64,000 bases of DNA from GWC2-56-14 sp043731355 (lineage in GTDB: Bacteria; Nitrospirota; UBA9217), in the NCBI GenBank assembly GCA_043731355.1, contig JAYTJE010000079.1, positions 28,830-92,829 of the forward strand, given 5' to 3'. The stretch's first letter is position 1. Every line of letters starts with the position of its first letter. Under the pieces are notes generated by a model that was given only the letters and a program-made list of their open reading frames with translations, searched no databases and was not told the origin of the DNA. Positions 35,587 to 44,197 of the stretch are shown here, one piece after another. The translations under genes and the position numbers were made by a program.

Positions 35587-36907
35587 GAGAGCCCTCGTTC
35601 GTGAGTTCCGGTTTGCCGAGCATACCGGTGCTTTTCTTAAGCCGCAGGATGGCGAGCTCTCGGTCATAGGTGGCGTTCATCAGCTCCAGTTCGGCCATGC
35701 TCAGACCTTGTTCCGCATCGATGAGCGACAAACTTGACACCAAACCCTCGGAATAAAGTCCTTCAACAGCGGTAAAATTGTCTCTGGCATAGGACATCTG
35801 GAGCTTTGCGGCTTCCAGAACGGAAGCCACCGTCTGAAGGCCCACGTATGCGGCCAGCACGTCCGATTCAATGGATTGGCGAAGAAAGTCCGTGGAAAGC
35901 TCCGCCTGGCGCACTTTCGACCGGGCTTCCGACACTTCGGCCTTCATCAGGCCTCCTTCGAAGAGCGGTATCTGCAGCCGCAGGCCGCCGTAATAGGTTG
36001 TAGCATCCATGGGTGTGTTTGGCCGAGAGCCGAGATACTGGAGGCCTGCTTCGGCATAAAGCTGCGGATAGTGCGCGCCCTTCACGATCGTAACATACTC
36101 CGCCGCGATGCTCTTGTTCTGGTTCGATGCGGCATAGTCGTCACGGTTCTTCAAGGCCGAGGCTTTCAGTTCTTCAAGGCTCGCCGTCTGCTGGTCAAAA
36201 GGCCGGGGGTCCGCAAGCACGGCTTCGGGAGGCATCTTGGTGAAAAGGCCCAGTTTGTCCTTCGCCACCCTGACCCCGTCCTGGGCGCGGATAAGATTGA
36301 TCTTCGCCTGACTCACCAGCATATTCACCCGGAGGAGCGCTGAACTGTTGGCCTTGGTGCTGCGGGTCGCCGCAACCCGCTCTGTAACTTTTCTGCTTCG
36401 CTCCATGCGTTCAAGAGACTGCTGACTGATGATGACCGATTTCTGGGCCTTGAGCACGCCGTAATAAGCCTCGGAAACCCTGAGCAGGACATCCTGTTTG
36501 GCGCCAGACAGGCCGCTGGCGCTTGCGCCCTTCATTTTTTGCGCGGTGCGCAGGGCCGCGAAGGTCCTGCCGCCGGTATAGAGCGGCTGGGTCAGGATGA
36601 GCGCTGCCCTGAACTGCTCAGTCGGCTGAAAATATGCGCCGCCGGTTGCGGGAAGCGTCTTGGGAAGCGTGTCGTTGTAGGCCGTATAAGCGGACTGTGC
36701 CACAAGGCGCGGGTAAAGATAGGTCCAGGCCTGGTCAATGCGGTCCTCCGACTGCAGAAGGCCTTCCTCGGCGATCTTCACTAATTCATTCGATTCAAGG
36801 GCGGCCTGGTATGCGTCATCGATCGTGTAGACCCTGTCCGCGGCGAAGGCGGTCATTGCAAGACATATCAGGAATACGGTGATAATGGCGGTTAGTACTT
36901 TTTTCAT
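35573..36907 (-). CDS. TolC-family outer-membrane protein of the RND operon
   Basis: 444 residues with a signal peptide (FLICLAMTAFAADR). Two OEP repeats are seen: long helices such as LRVSEAYYGVLKAQKSVIIS, SQAKINLIRAQDGVRVAKD and LLDAEQGLS-like turns, plus barrel strands YLYPRLVAQSAYTAY and YPQLYAEAGLQYLG. The stop overlaps the RND start. AGGA precedes the ATG, 29 bases after tetR. It probably serves the RND pump. Confidence 0.92.
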   Translation of the reverse strand: MKKVLTAIITVFLICLAMTAFAADRVYTIDDAYQAALESNELVKIAEEGLLQSEDRIDQAWTYLYPRLVAQSAYTAYNDTLPKTLPATGGAYFQPTEQFRAALILTQPLYTGGRTFAALRTAQKMKGASASGLSGAKQDVLLRVSEAYYGVLKAQKSVIISQQSLERMERSRKVTERVAATRSTKANSSALLRVNMLVSQAKINLIRAQDGVRVAKDKLGLFTKMPPEAVLADPRPFDQQTASLEELKASALKNRDDYAASNQNKSIAAEYVTIVKGAHYPQLYAEAGLQYLGSRPNTPMDATTYYGGLRLQIPLFEGGLMKAEVSEARSKVRQAELSTDFLRQSIESDVLAAYVGLQTVASVLEAAKLQMSYARDNFTAVEGLYSEGLVSSLSLIDAEQGLSMAELELMNATYDRELAILRLKKSTGMLGKPELTNEGSHASS

Positions 36908-36936
36908 AGAGAGGCATCCTTCCGGGGAGTCAGCGG

Positions 36937-37608
36937 CTATTTTTTACCCGGTATCTTCTGTCCCAATCCATCAAAGAAAACCCCGGTCACAAAAGCGGCG
37001 AAGTGATCAATAGTCAGGTCCAGCTTCTTTCCGGTAACGTATTCAGCTATGGGACGGTTAATGAAGCTCTGGATGACCATGCCGGTCAGGACCGAGATCG
37101 CGGTGGTCAAATCGACTTTTTTAAGTTCGCCCTTTTTTATGCCGTGCTTAAGGATCTTGGCAAGATGTGCATGGCTGTGATGGAAAAAGTTATCCGCGAG
37201 CCACTTGAGGTTCTTGCCGCAGCAGGCGAATTCCATGGAAATGATCCTGCGGATTTCCTCGTTGTTCTGCTGGAAGCGGATCATTTCTTCAACATACTTC
37301 TGTATCTTTTTACGGGCCGGCGCGTCCGTGGTGAAGAGCTCATGCTCCCAGATGCGGTTGAACTCTTCAAAGGAATCGGCCAGAACTGCCCGGTACATCT
37401 CGACCTTGTCCGTAAAATGATAGTAGATCATGGCGTTGTTCACGCCCGCGGCTTCCGCCACCTCACGGACCGTTGCGCCCTCCAGGCCGCGCTGGGCAAA
37501 GAGACTGCGTGCAGCGTCAATGATCGACGAGCGTGTGCAGCACGCGGCCTGTTTTGATGCCGGGCGGCGTCCTGCTGTTTTTCTCTTTGGGGTCGTTTTT
37601 GTCGGCAT
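36937..37608 (-). CDS. TetR/AcrR-family repressor of the efflux operon
   Basis: 223 residues. A basic N-terminal tail precedes the HTH (IIDAARSLFAQRGLEGATVREVAEAAGVNNAMIYYHF). The ligand domain resembles the CerR/TetR_C group (FACCGKNLKWLADNFF). It heads the tetR-tolC-RND-mqnA operon, the usual place for a local repressor. An imperfect palindrome sits between its promoter and its ATG, which points to autoregulation. Confidence 0.93.
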   Translation of the reverse strand: MPTKTTPKRKTAGRRPASKQAACCTRSSIIDAARSLFAQRGLEGATVREVAEAAGVNNAMIYYHFTDKVEMYRAVLADSFEEFNRIWEHELFTTDAPARKKIQKYVEEMIRFQQNNEEIRRIISMEFACCGKNLKWLADNFFHHSHAHLAKILKHGIKKGELKKVDLTTAISVLTGMVIQSFINRPIAEYVTGKKLDLTIDHFAAFVTGVFFDGLGQKIPGKK

Positions 37609-37616
37609 GATTCTAT

Positions 37617-37636
37617 TTAACTAACTGCTTAATTAA
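37617..37636. promoter_or_regulatory. Candidate TetR operator
   Basis: TTAACTAA-CTGC-TTAATTAA is an imperfect palindrome (seven of eight positions pair) lying 9-28 bases upstream of the tetR ATG, in the transcribed leader. Its size and place fit a TetR-family autoregulatory operator. Confidence 0.5.
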
Positions 37637-37646
37637 TTGAAGCCGC

Positions 37647-37675
37647 ATGATACTGTGGGGAGGGTTTGTTGTCAA
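37647..37675 (-). promoter_or_regulatory. Sigma70-type promoter of the tetR-tolC-RND-mqnA operon
   Basis: On the minus strand TTGACA (37670-37675), 17 bases, TATCAT (37647-37652). The start would be near 37640, giving a leader of about 32 bases that contains the candidate operator. Confidence 0.7.
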
Positions 37676-37689
37676 GAAAAAATTAGCGG

Positions 37690-38361
37690 TTAGTGTGCAG
37701 AAAGATGCATAGCCACAGCGTCAAAGGACCGGTAGCGATAGCCGATGGTCCCGATGATCGGAACACCCGAGATTTCCTGTATGACGGCCGGACTGGTGGC
37801 CTCTGCGAGTCCCTTTCGCCCCTCTTGCCCGTCATTGATAACGACGCCGGCGATAGTGATCCCCCGGTTTCGGAGCGCTTCGATCGTCAGGAGCGTATGG
37901 TTGATCGTCCCGAGGCCCGGCCGTGCGACGATCACCACCGGCAGGCCCATTGCTTCCGCCAGATCGAGGAAAAGATAGCCCTCTGCAAGCGGGACCATGA
38001 TACCTCCTGCGCCTTCAACGATCATGAACTCGTGACGTTGAGATAGCGTTTTGAACGATTTGAGGATTTTCTCGGGATCGATCGGCTTCCGTTCAATTGC
38101 CGATGCCACAGAAGGCGCAACAGGAGATCTGAAGCGATAGGGATTGACCAGGGACAGCGAATCGCGGACCGCGGCTGCGCGGACGAGAGCTGCCGCGTCG
38201 CGTGGTATGAGTTTGCCTGAACGCGATCCACAGCCGGTTTCCGCGGGCTTCATGACACCTACTGCAACACCTGCTGAACGCAAGGCCTTTGCTATGCCGG
38301 TAGCGACATAGGTCTTTCCCACGCCAGTATCGGTCCCGGTGATAAATACGCCTTTAATCAT
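37690..38361 (-). CDS. bioD: Dethiobiotin synthetase
   Basis: 223 residues. The P-loop FITGTDTGVGKTYVATGIAKA, KPAETGC, and VEGAGGIMVPLAEGYLFLDLA are characteristic. BioD uses ATP and CO2 to close the ureido ring of 7,8-diaminopelargonic acid. It lies 0.9 kb from the bioB-bioW-bioF-SDR operon, with two unrelated small genes between. GTAAGGGCTTAC, a short palindrome, precedes its ATG and could also serve as the ribosome binding region (AAGG). Confidence 0.94.
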   Translation of the reverse strand: MIKGVFITGTDTGVGKTYVATGIAKALRSAGVAVGVMKPAETGCGSRSGKLIPRDAAALVRAAAVRDSLSLVNPYRFRSPVAPSVASAIERKPIDPEKILKSFKTLSQRHEFMIVEGAGGIMVPLAEGYLFLDLAEAMGLPVVIVARPGLGTINHTLLTIEALRNRGITIAGVVINDGQEGRKGLAEATSPAVIQEISGVPIIGTIGYRYRSFDAVAMHLSAH

Positions 38362-38465
38362 TTGAGTAAGCCCTTACGTATAACAAATCGAAACCTTTCT
38401 CTTGGCGCGCTGCCATTGACGCGTCGCTGTGGTTGGTTGAAAGACACTGTGTCGGGAGAGATATC

Positions 38466-38493
38466 TTGACAAAAATTCGGCTCCACGTATAAT
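38466..38493 (+). promoter_or_regulatory. Strong consensus promoter of the 38527 gene
   Basis: TTGACA (38466-38471), 16 bases and TATAAT (38488-38493), both hexamers matching the sigma70 consensus exactly. The start near 38500 gives a 27-base leader with GAAGGAG before the ATG. One of the strongest-looking promoters in the window, serving a small unknown protein. Confidence 0.8.
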
Positions 38494-38526
38494 ATTCAAG
38501 CATCCATAAAGAAGGAGATTGGAATC

Positions 38527-38832
38527 ATGGAGATTACCGAGAATAAATTAAGAGAAATCCTTACTGAACAGCGAACTGAATTTCAGCATGTCGTCGGTAT
38601 CTTTAAGGAAGATCTCGGATCAAAGATCAATCTCATTGCCGAGCAATACCAGGAAATAAAAACAACTCAAAAGATACAGACCGAAATGATCGGGTCCCTG
38701 ATGGAGGACGTACAAATTATCAAGTCCGACGTTCAGTTTCTTAAAGTCGAGCTGAAAAGAAAAGTAGATTACGATGAATTCGACGCTCTCACTAAACGTG
38801 TTTCATTGCTCAAAGCAAAAAGCGGAAAATAA
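38527..38832 (+). CDS. Small coiled-coil protein, function unknown
   Basis: 101 residues, soluble, almost entirely predicted helix. Heptad-like spacing runs through it (ILTEQRTEFQHVVGIFKEDL, IQTEMIGSLMEDVQIIKSDV, FLKVELKRKVDYDEFDALTK). I do not recognise a family, although similar coiled-coil proteins are often linked to toxin-antitoxin or scaffold roles. The start is well supported by the promoter and GAAGGAG. It is probably monocistronic. Confidence 0.75.
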   Translation: MEITENKLREILTEQRTEFQHVVGIFKEDLGSKINLIAEQYQEIKTTQKIQTEMIGSLMEDVQIIKSDVQFLKVELKRKVDYDEFDALTKRVSLLKAKSGK

Positions 38833-38849
38833 ACTCTAATCCGCTCCTG

Positions 38850-39146
38850 TTATTGTTCGGGCTCTTCTTTCCCCATCTCTCGCCAGAGACGCAAGGTCTG
38901 CCTATCACCCGATTCGGCCAAACCACTTTCCAGCAGAAAGGCGAAAGCGCTGTCAGCTAAATTTTGCATCAGTTCGAGATACTCGTCCTGAGCAGCTTCG
39001 AAGGGCTTCGCGGTCTGTCCTTCTCTGTAGGCTGCGACGCTCAATTGAGGTAAAGCTAAAACTTCCGGACACCCTTCCAGACAGGGGAAATCACTTCCCT
39101 TAAGCGGCAGCTTATCAGTAAGGGTGAGCTTGGTCGTGACCGACAT
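38850..39146 (-). CDS. Hypothetical protein
   Basis: 98 residues with natural composition and AGGA eight bases before the ATG. FPCLEGCPEVLALP holds two Cys, and the middle is helical and acidic (FEAAQDEYLELMQNLADSAF). No family is recognised. It converges with the coiled-coil gene, 17 bases apart, and follows the biotin operon on the same strand after a 175-base gap. That gap contains only a short hairpin (GGCGC-GAA-GCGCC near 39195) and no evident promoter. Confidence 0.55.
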   Translation of the reverse strand: MSVTTKLTLTDKLPLKGSDFPCLEGCPEVLALPQLSVAAYREGQTAKPFEAAQDEYLELMQNLADSAFAFLLESGLAESGDRQTLRLWREMGKEEPEQ

Positions 39147-39321
39147 TGCGGGTTTTCCTGCTGCATTTCATTAGTTCAAATTTTCGCATTCTCACGGCGC
39201 GAAGCGCCGCTTTTGGCGAGTCGTCGAGCCGAAGGTTGAACAAGTCATTATAGGTCCGAAATACAGTAGCATGGATTGTAGAGGTGGTCAATGCATTTAC
39301 GATAGAAAGGCTGTCCTGAAA

Positions 39322-40062
39322 CTAAATCACCCTGCTGTCCAGATTGAACACCTGTCCGGATACATTGCGCATGAGCGAAAGGTGGTAGATAAAATCAGCG
39401 GTTTCTTGCGGGTCGGAGAACCTGCCGAGCGTATGCTCGCGTAGTATACGATCGTGTATCGCACCAGATATTGCAATTCCCATATCCGTCGGAAGATAGC
39501 CGGGCAGAACAGCGTTCACCTTGATGTTCTGAGCGCCGAGTTCCATTGCGCAGGACTTTGTCAGGCCGATAAGGCCTGCCTTGGATGCGGAATAGTTCGC
39601 CTGCCCTTCCCTGCCTTGCAGCCCAACAATGGACGCAATATTAATGATATGACCGCCTGCTTTATTGTTGATGTGCGGCGCCGCTTCCCGGATACAGTGA
39701 AATACTCCGGTAAGGTTCGTCTCGACAACCCGGTCCCACTGTTCTTCCGACATGCGAAGCAGCAGCCCGTCCTGGGCCACGCCTGCATTGTTCACGAGCA
39801 CATCAACGGCTCCCCATTGTTTGAGCGTTTGCTCCACCATGGCTGTGACGTCCTGGGAGACCCGCACATCCGCTTTGATAATGCAGGCCTCGCCCCCCAG
39901 GGACCTGATCTCGTCACCGACCGCGTTGGCGGCCCGTTCGTTCTCGCGAAAGGCCACGACAACGCGGCATCCTGCTCTGCCAAAGGTCAGGGCGATGGCT
40001 TTCCCGAGTCCTCGAGAAGCGCCGGTAACGATAATGACCCGCTTGTCAATTGGCAGGGTCAT
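39322..40062 (-). CDS. FabG-like short-chain dehydrogenase in the biotin operon
   Basis: 246 residues of classical SDR. The NAD(P) site is TGASRGLGKAIALTFGRAGC. NNAG, the catalytic Ser in INIASIVGLQGREGQ, and YSASKAG supply the triad. It is closest in style to 3-oxoacyl-ACP reductase FabG. The ATG overlaps the bioF stop (ATGA), so it is co-translated with biotin genes. It may reduce an acyl intermediate on the way to pimelate, or serve an unrelated step; the sequence cannot tell. Confidence 0.9.
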   Translation of the reverse strand: MTLPIDKRVIIVTGASRGLGKAIALTFGRAGCRVVVAFRENERAANAVGDEIRSLGGEACIIKADVRVSQDVTAMVEQTLKQWGAVDVLVNNAGVAQDGLLLRMSEEQWDRVVETNLTGVFHCIREAAPHINNKAGGHIINIASIVGLQGREGQANYSASKAGLIGLTKSCAMELGAQNIKVNAVLPGYLPTDMGIAISGAIHDRILREHTLGRFSDPQETADFIYHLSLMRNVSGQVFNLDSRVI

Positions 40063-41219
40063 CCGGTGAACCCCTTCTGTTTCAGTTCGGCAAAAGCTGC
40101 CAGAGCAGCATCTATGTCAGCGGTGGAATGCGCGGCAGTTACCGTTGTCCTGATCCGGGCCGCGCCTTCCGCCACGGTCGGCGGCCGTATGGCGGTTGCG
40201 AACACTTTGGAATCAAGAAGCGATGAAGAGGCCTGCATCGCTTTTTCAGAGGCTCCGATCATGATCGGAATGATCGGGGTTTCCGAGTCACGGGTATCGA
40301 TGCCCATGGTTTTCAAGCCCTGGACGAACCGGGTCCTGTTCACCCAGAGCTTGTTTCTGCGCTCCGGTTCCTGCTCGACAATGTCGAGTGCCGCGAGAGA
40401 CGCCGCGCAGACCGCGGGCGGCAAGGCAGTGCTGAAGATAAAACTGCGCGCGCTGTTCAGCAGGAAATCGATCAGGGTCTTGTCGCCCGAGATATATGCT
40501 CCAAAGGAGCCAAGCGCTTTGCCGAGTGTGCCCATCTGGATCGCGACACGGCCTTTGAGACCGAAATGCTCCACCGTCCCTCGACCTCCGGGACCAAGCA
40601 CGCCGGTGGCATGGGCATCGTCCACCATCAGCATTGCATCATAGCGCTCGGCAAGCAGCACCAGGTCCGGCAGCGGGGCAATATCACCGTCCATGCTGAA
40701 AACGCCGTCTGTTACGATCAGCCTGCGGCGGGCAGGTGCGCTCTTTTTGAGAAGCTCTTCAAGATGATCAGCGTCCCGGTGCCGGTAAACATGCACCCGC
40801 GCCTTGCTCAGACGGCATCCGTCGATGATGCTGGCGTGATTCAGGCGGTCGCTCAGGATCACGTCGCCGGTTGTCGCCACGGCCGAAATGACGCCCGTGT
40901 TCGCGGCATAGCCTGAATTGAACAGGAGCGCGGCTTCTGTTCCTTTAAATTTCGCCAAACGTTCTTCCAACTGGCAATGGAGCGGCCCCGTGCCTGAAAC
41001 GAGCCGGGAGGCGCCTGATCCAAAACCGTATTGCTCCATGGCAGCGGTTGCCGCCTGTTTTAATGCGGAGTGATTGGCGAGGCCGAGGTAGTCGTTTGAG
41101 CACATGAGGAGAACGCGCTGGTCATTGATGATCACATGAGCGCCGTCATCAGGATTGGCAATCACAAGCCGTCTGCGAAGACCCTGCTGATCTATGTACG
41201 AAAGTTCCGGTTCAAACAT
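40059..41219 (-). CDS. bioF: 8-amino-7-oxononanoate synthase
   Basis: 386 residues of the alpha-oxoamine synthase family: LLMCSNDYLGLANH, GSGASRLVSGTGPLHCQLEE, TDGVFSMDGDIAPLPDL, VDDAHATGVLG, and the PLP lysine in IQMGTLGKALGSFGAY. It condenses pimeloyl-CoA with L-alanine, releasing CO2. It overlaps bioW by eight bases, and bioW would supply pimeloyl-CoA directly. Confidence 0.95.
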   Translation of the reverse strand: MFEPELSYIDQQGLRRRLVIANPDDGAHVIINDQRVLLMCSNDYLGLANHSALKQAATAAMEQYGFGSGASRLVSGTGPLHCQLEERLAKFKGTEAALLFNSGYAANTGVISAVATTGDVILSDRLNHASIIDGCRLSKARVHVYRHRDADHLEELLKKSAPARRRLIVTDGVFSMDGDIAPLPDLVLLAERYDAMLMVDDAHATGVLGPGGRGTVEHFGLKGRVAIQMGTLGKALGSFGAYISGDKTLIDFLLNSARSFIFSTALPPAVCAASLAALDIVEQEPERRNKLWVNRTRFVQGLKTMGIDTRDSETPIIPIMIGASEKAMQASSSLLDSKVFATAIRPPTVAEGAARIRTTVTAAHSTADIDAALAAFAELKQKGFTG

Positions 41220-42045
41220 GCGTATTCACACTCTTACGAATAAAAAGTTCCGGATCCATGGACGCTGAACAGATGCCGACCCTGTCAATCAGCACACTCG
41301 ATTTTTCAAGATAAAGAGTCAAGGCGTCCAGGCCAGGCTGCTCATGGTTCACAAAAAAAGCCCTTCCACCATGCATGTCGCCCTTTTGTTTCAAAAAAGG
41401 AAAACGCACATAGCCAAGGCCCGGCGCGGCAACATACCCGGCACTATAATCAGGTTCATCGGACCAGCAGAGCTCAGCCACCATTCCCGGCGCATGGGCC
41501 ACTTTGGTCGCGAGAGCAAGCGCCTCCGTTGTCCGGTGATGGGTAAGCCCCAGAGCAGTGAGTTGCCGCATCGCGCTTTGCAGGGCTTCCCCGGTCCAAT
41601 CGAACCGGGAGGCACGGATACCGCGCTCCTGGTCAGGTTCAAGCCGTTCTCCGGTCTCCGCATCCATGATCATGGCGCCGCGCATGTTCGCGCCCGAAGG
41701 TGCTGCGCCTGTGCTGATGAGTTTCAGAGCAACAGCAATGGCCTGGTCTGAAACCCCTGCGAGATGAAGGACCCGGGCGGCATACTCCCTTCCGGATCGA
41801 TGATCGGGTGCTTCCAGGGTTGTAACCTCAAGGCTGGTGAGGTATCCGATCGAAGCAGGGTCAAGGACATCGACGCTCACGACGATCCGGGCCGGCTCGC
41901 ATTCCCGGTCCCGCGCCCGTGCAACGAGTTCGCGCACCGTCGCATCGATCCGGTCGTGTGAAACGATCCGCTCTGCGCCGGAAATATGGCGTTCCCGCAA
42001 CGAGGCGCGCATACGGATGCTGTACAGGCTGTTCTGGTTGTTCAT
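41212..42045 (-). CDS. bioW: 6-carboxyhexanoate-CoA ligase (pimeloyl-CoA synthetase)
   Basis: 277 residues. The opening LYSIRMRASLRERHISGAER is the hallmark of BioW, and APSGANMRGAMIMDAETGERL with RGIRASRFDW are conserved further on. BioW activates free pimelate with ATP and CoA, so this organism makes biotin by the pimelate-dependent route rather than BioC-BioH. It lies four bases after bioB. Confidence 0.93.
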   Translation of the reverse strand: MNNQNSLYSIRMRASLRERHISGAERIVSHDRIDATVRELVARARDRECEPARIVVSVDVLDPASIGYLTSLEVTTLEAPDHRSGREYAARVLHLAGVSDQAIAVALKLISTGAAPSGANMRGAMIMDAETGERLEPDQERGIRASRFDWTGEALQSAMRQLTALGLTHHRTTEALALATKVAHAPGMVAELCWSDEPDYSAGYVAAPGLGYVRFPFLKQKGDMHGGRAFFVNHEQPGLDALTLYLEKSSVLIDRVGICSASMDPELFIRKSVNTHV

Positions 42046-42049
42046 GGGG

Positions 42050-43033
42050 TCAGGGATGCAGTCCGAGGTCTTTAAGCATTTGCAGATCGTCAGCGGGGTC
42101 CAGGCCGGTTGTGGTGAGGTAATTGCCGATCAGAAAACCATCAGCTCCGGCCAGGAATATAAGCGGATGAAGCGATCGCAAAGCCGTTCCCCTGCCTGCG
42201 CAGATGCGTATCTGTTTGGCAGGCAGCAGCAGCCTGAACAAGGCGATAGAAAGGAGCGCCTCCCTGGGCGTAATGGCCGTGACCTTCTCCATCGGCGTGC
42301 CCACGATCGGCATGAGGAAGTTAAGCGGCACGGAATCCACATCAGCCTCCCTGAGTGCCAGCGCCATTCTGATCCGGTCCTCCATGGTCTCGCCCATGCC
42401 GAGTATGCCGCCGCTGCAGAGGGACAGTCCTAACGCGCGCCCCTGCTGGAGGAGCTCGATCCGTTCGTCAAAGGTATGGCTGGTGCAGATGCGAGGAAAA
42501 AACTCGCGTGAGGTCTCGATATTGTGATGGTAGCGGTGCAAACCAGCGCTTTTCAGATACGCGAGCTGCTGTTTTGACAGTGTGCCGAGCGTGGCGCAGG
42601 GTGAAAGGCCGGCATCACGCACCCGTCCGATGCCCAGAGCGATGTTTTTGAGGTCCTCGTCCGTATCTATCCCGCGGCCGCTTGTGACAATGCAGAAGCG
42701 CTTGGCGCCGTTTTTCTTTGCGCTCTCCGCGGCTTTGCCCATCTGGTCAACGGAGATGAGCGGATAGACCGGAGCGTCCGTGGAATGATGCGATGATTGA
42801 GCGCAGAAAGAGCAGTTCTCGCCGCAGGCTCCGGATTTGGCGTTCACAATAGAACAGATGTCAACGTCGTCGCCATGAAAGCGTTCGCGCACCCGGGTGG
42901 CTGTTGCGAAAAGGTCCGCGAGATCCCCGCTTGAGGCCTGGGAAAGCGTCACCGCATCATGATAGTCGACGGATTCTGCTTTTAATGCCACGGCTCCCGC
43001 ACGGGCAAGGGTTTCTTTGAAGGAAGTTTCCAT
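42050..43033 (-). CDS. bioB: Biotin synthase
   Basis: 327 residues, a radical SAM enzyme. CGENCSFCAQSS holds the three Cys of the [4Fe-4S] cluster and VNAKSGAC precedes it. SGRGIDTDEDL, HRYHHNIETSREFF and GGILGMGETMEDRI follow, with the late Arg for the second cluster in the GNYLTTTG region. It inserts sulfur into dethiobiotin. It is first in bioB-bioW-bioF-SDR. No Shine-Dalgarno sequence precedes the ATG, and the -10 box is six bases away. Confidence 0.96.
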   Translation of the reverse strand: METSFKETLARAGAVALKAESVDYHDAVTLSQASSGDLADLFATATRVRERFHGDDVDICSIVNAKSGACGENCSFCAQSSHHSTDAPVYPLISVDQMGKAAESAKKNGAKRFCIVTSGRGIDTDEDLKNIALGIGRVRDAGLSPCATLGTLSKQQLAYLKSAGLHRYHHNIETSREFFPRICTSHTFDERIELLQQGRALGLSLCSGGILGMGETMEDRIRMALALREADVDSVPLNFLMPIVGTPMEKVTAITPREALLSIALFRLLLPAKQIRICAGRGTALRSLHPLIFLAGADGFLIGNYLTTTGLDPADDLQMLKDLGLHP

Positions 43034-43039
43034 GGAAGG

Positions 43040-43068
43040 GTTTTACCTTAATGAAGGGTCATTGTCAA
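43040..43068 (-). promoter_or_regulatory. Promoter of the bioBWF operon
   Basis: On the minus strand TTGACA (43063-43068), 17 bases, TAAAAC (43040-43045), then six bases (CCTTCC) to the bioB ATG. The predicted start falls on the ATG. No clear BirA-type palindrome overlaps it. Confidence 0.6.
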
Positions 43069-43113
43069 CCGAAATGTGGAAAACAGGTTGACAAGAGGGA
43101 AAGGCAGGAGATA

Positions 43114-43192
43114 AGGCAGGTGTTTAGGCTGAAGACTGAAGGGTAATACTACTTCAACTTCAGCCTTCAGCCTTCCCACCTTCTACCTGCCT
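43114..43192. repeat. CTGAAGG/CCTTCAG inverted repeat at the glycosyltransferase 3' end
   Basis: AGGCAGG at 43114 with AGGCTGAAGACTGAAGG faces CAGCCTTCAGCCTTCCCACC and CCTGCCT ending at 43192. The arms flank about 20 bases. The right arm reaches into the glycosyltransferase gene and encodes its last residues (QVEGGKAEG). Confidence 0.65.
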
Positions 43193-44014
43193 AATATTAA
43201 TCCCCTGCTTGCAGACCGGCTCTTTATTCGCGATGCGCCGCTTGAGGATGGCAAGATTGTGCTGATATTTCGTATTGTCAAAGCTCCAGGACGATTTATG
43301 CCAGAGGTGAAAAATAATGGCCAGTCCCCGCACGGAGCGCAAACGCTTTCCCTGATTCAGCGCGCGGATGCCGATATCATTATCTTCGATGGAGCCGTCG
43401 AGGAACTCTTCATCACATCCGTTGATGGCGATAAACAGCTCTTTGTACAGGCTGAAGTTGCATCCCCATACCCCGTCATTGTAGATCCGGTCCCGATGCA
43501 TTGCCTGCCTGAACCAGGGATTCTTTATCTGGATCGATTCAGCGACCCTGCGCGACTGTTTTCTGGCGGAGTCCCACAAAAGGCGGAAATTGAAACGGTC
43601 CATGACTTTTCCGCGTTCCAGCAGTTTTGCAGTAAGGTGTTCCCCGATCTCGACGCGTTTGCCGCTCAAGACCTTATCCGGATCGCTGTAATCGCGGTGG
43701 GCTTTGACAAAATGGCGGTGGGCCATGCAGTCGCCGTCAATGAAGATCAGATAGTCGCCCGTGGCCTGGCGGACCGTTTCATTCAGGATCCGGGGTTTTC
43801 TGAAGCCGATATCTTCCTGCCACACGTGCTTGATGGGGAAACGATCTTTGAGCGAGGCCTGGAGTTCATGCACCATGTCCCTCGTCTCCTGGCCGCTGCC
43901 GTCGTCGGCAATCAGCACTTCCGTGGGCAGAACGCTCTGTTTGGCAAGGCTCAAGAGACAAAGTTTCAGCGCCTTGGGGCGGTTATAGGTCGGTACGATA
44001 ACAGATATGTTCAT
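43160..44014 (-). CDS. Family 2 glycosyltransferase
   Basis: 284 residues. The GT-A core is seen in MNISVIVPTYNRPKALKLCL, VLIADDGSG and the DxD-type FIDGDCMAH. The C-terminal part GVWGCNFSLYKELFIAINGCDEEFLDGSIEDNDIGIR is the galactosyltransferase-like extension (Glyco_transf_7C type). GGGAG lies six bases before ATG 44014. It probably adds a sugar to a surface polysaccharide or lipid from the cytosol. No other surface sugar genes are beside it. The last nine residues come from a dispersed repeat. Confidence 0.9.
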   Translation of the reverse strand: MNISVIVPTYNRPKALKLCLLSLAKQSVLPTEVLIADDGSGQETRDMVHELQASLKDRFPIKHVWQEDIGFRKPRILNETVRQATGDYLIFIDGDCMAHRHFVKAHRDYSDPDKVLSGKRVEIGEHLTAKLLERGKVMDRFNFRLLWDSARKQSRRVAESIQIKNPWFRQAMHRDRIYNDGVWGCNFSLYKELFIAINGCDEEFLDGSIEDNDIGIRALNQGKRLRSVRGLAIIFHLWHKSSWSFDNTKYQHNLAILKRRIANKEPVCKQGINIRQVEGGKAEG

Positions 44015-44161
44015 CAGGGTCTCCCGGTTCACGTGTGCGCTAAAAGCGCATATATCCGCTTCTCCGCTGAACAGCAGGGCCATTTTACCCATAGTATCCG
44101 GAAAGTCAAGACGTTTGGATGCCGGAGCAAGAGCGGAAAACGGTTTATTCCAACAAAAGCA

Positions 44162-44191
44162 TTTACATTTATAGCCATGCTATCCTATAAT
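44162..44191 (+). promoter_or_regulatory. Promoter of the CopD-like gene
   Basis: TTTACA (44162-44167), 18 bases, TATAAT (44186-44191), then six bases (CTGCTT) to ATG 44198. This matches the spacing seen at 20413 and at bioB and argues for 44198 as a leaderless start. Confidence 0.6.
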
Positions 44192-44197
44192 CTGCTT

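Noticed and set aside
43034..43080. BirA operator at the bioB promoter
   Set aside because: The region has a good -35/-10 pair but no long dyad of the GTTTAC or TTGT(T/A)AAC type, so biotin repression cannot be read here.
43259..44197. Open frame extending the CopD-like gene 300 codons upstream
   Set aside because: It is antisense to the glycosyltransferase, which has clear family motifs and a ribosome binding site; the CopD-like signal peptide, promoter and haem motif fix the start near 44198.
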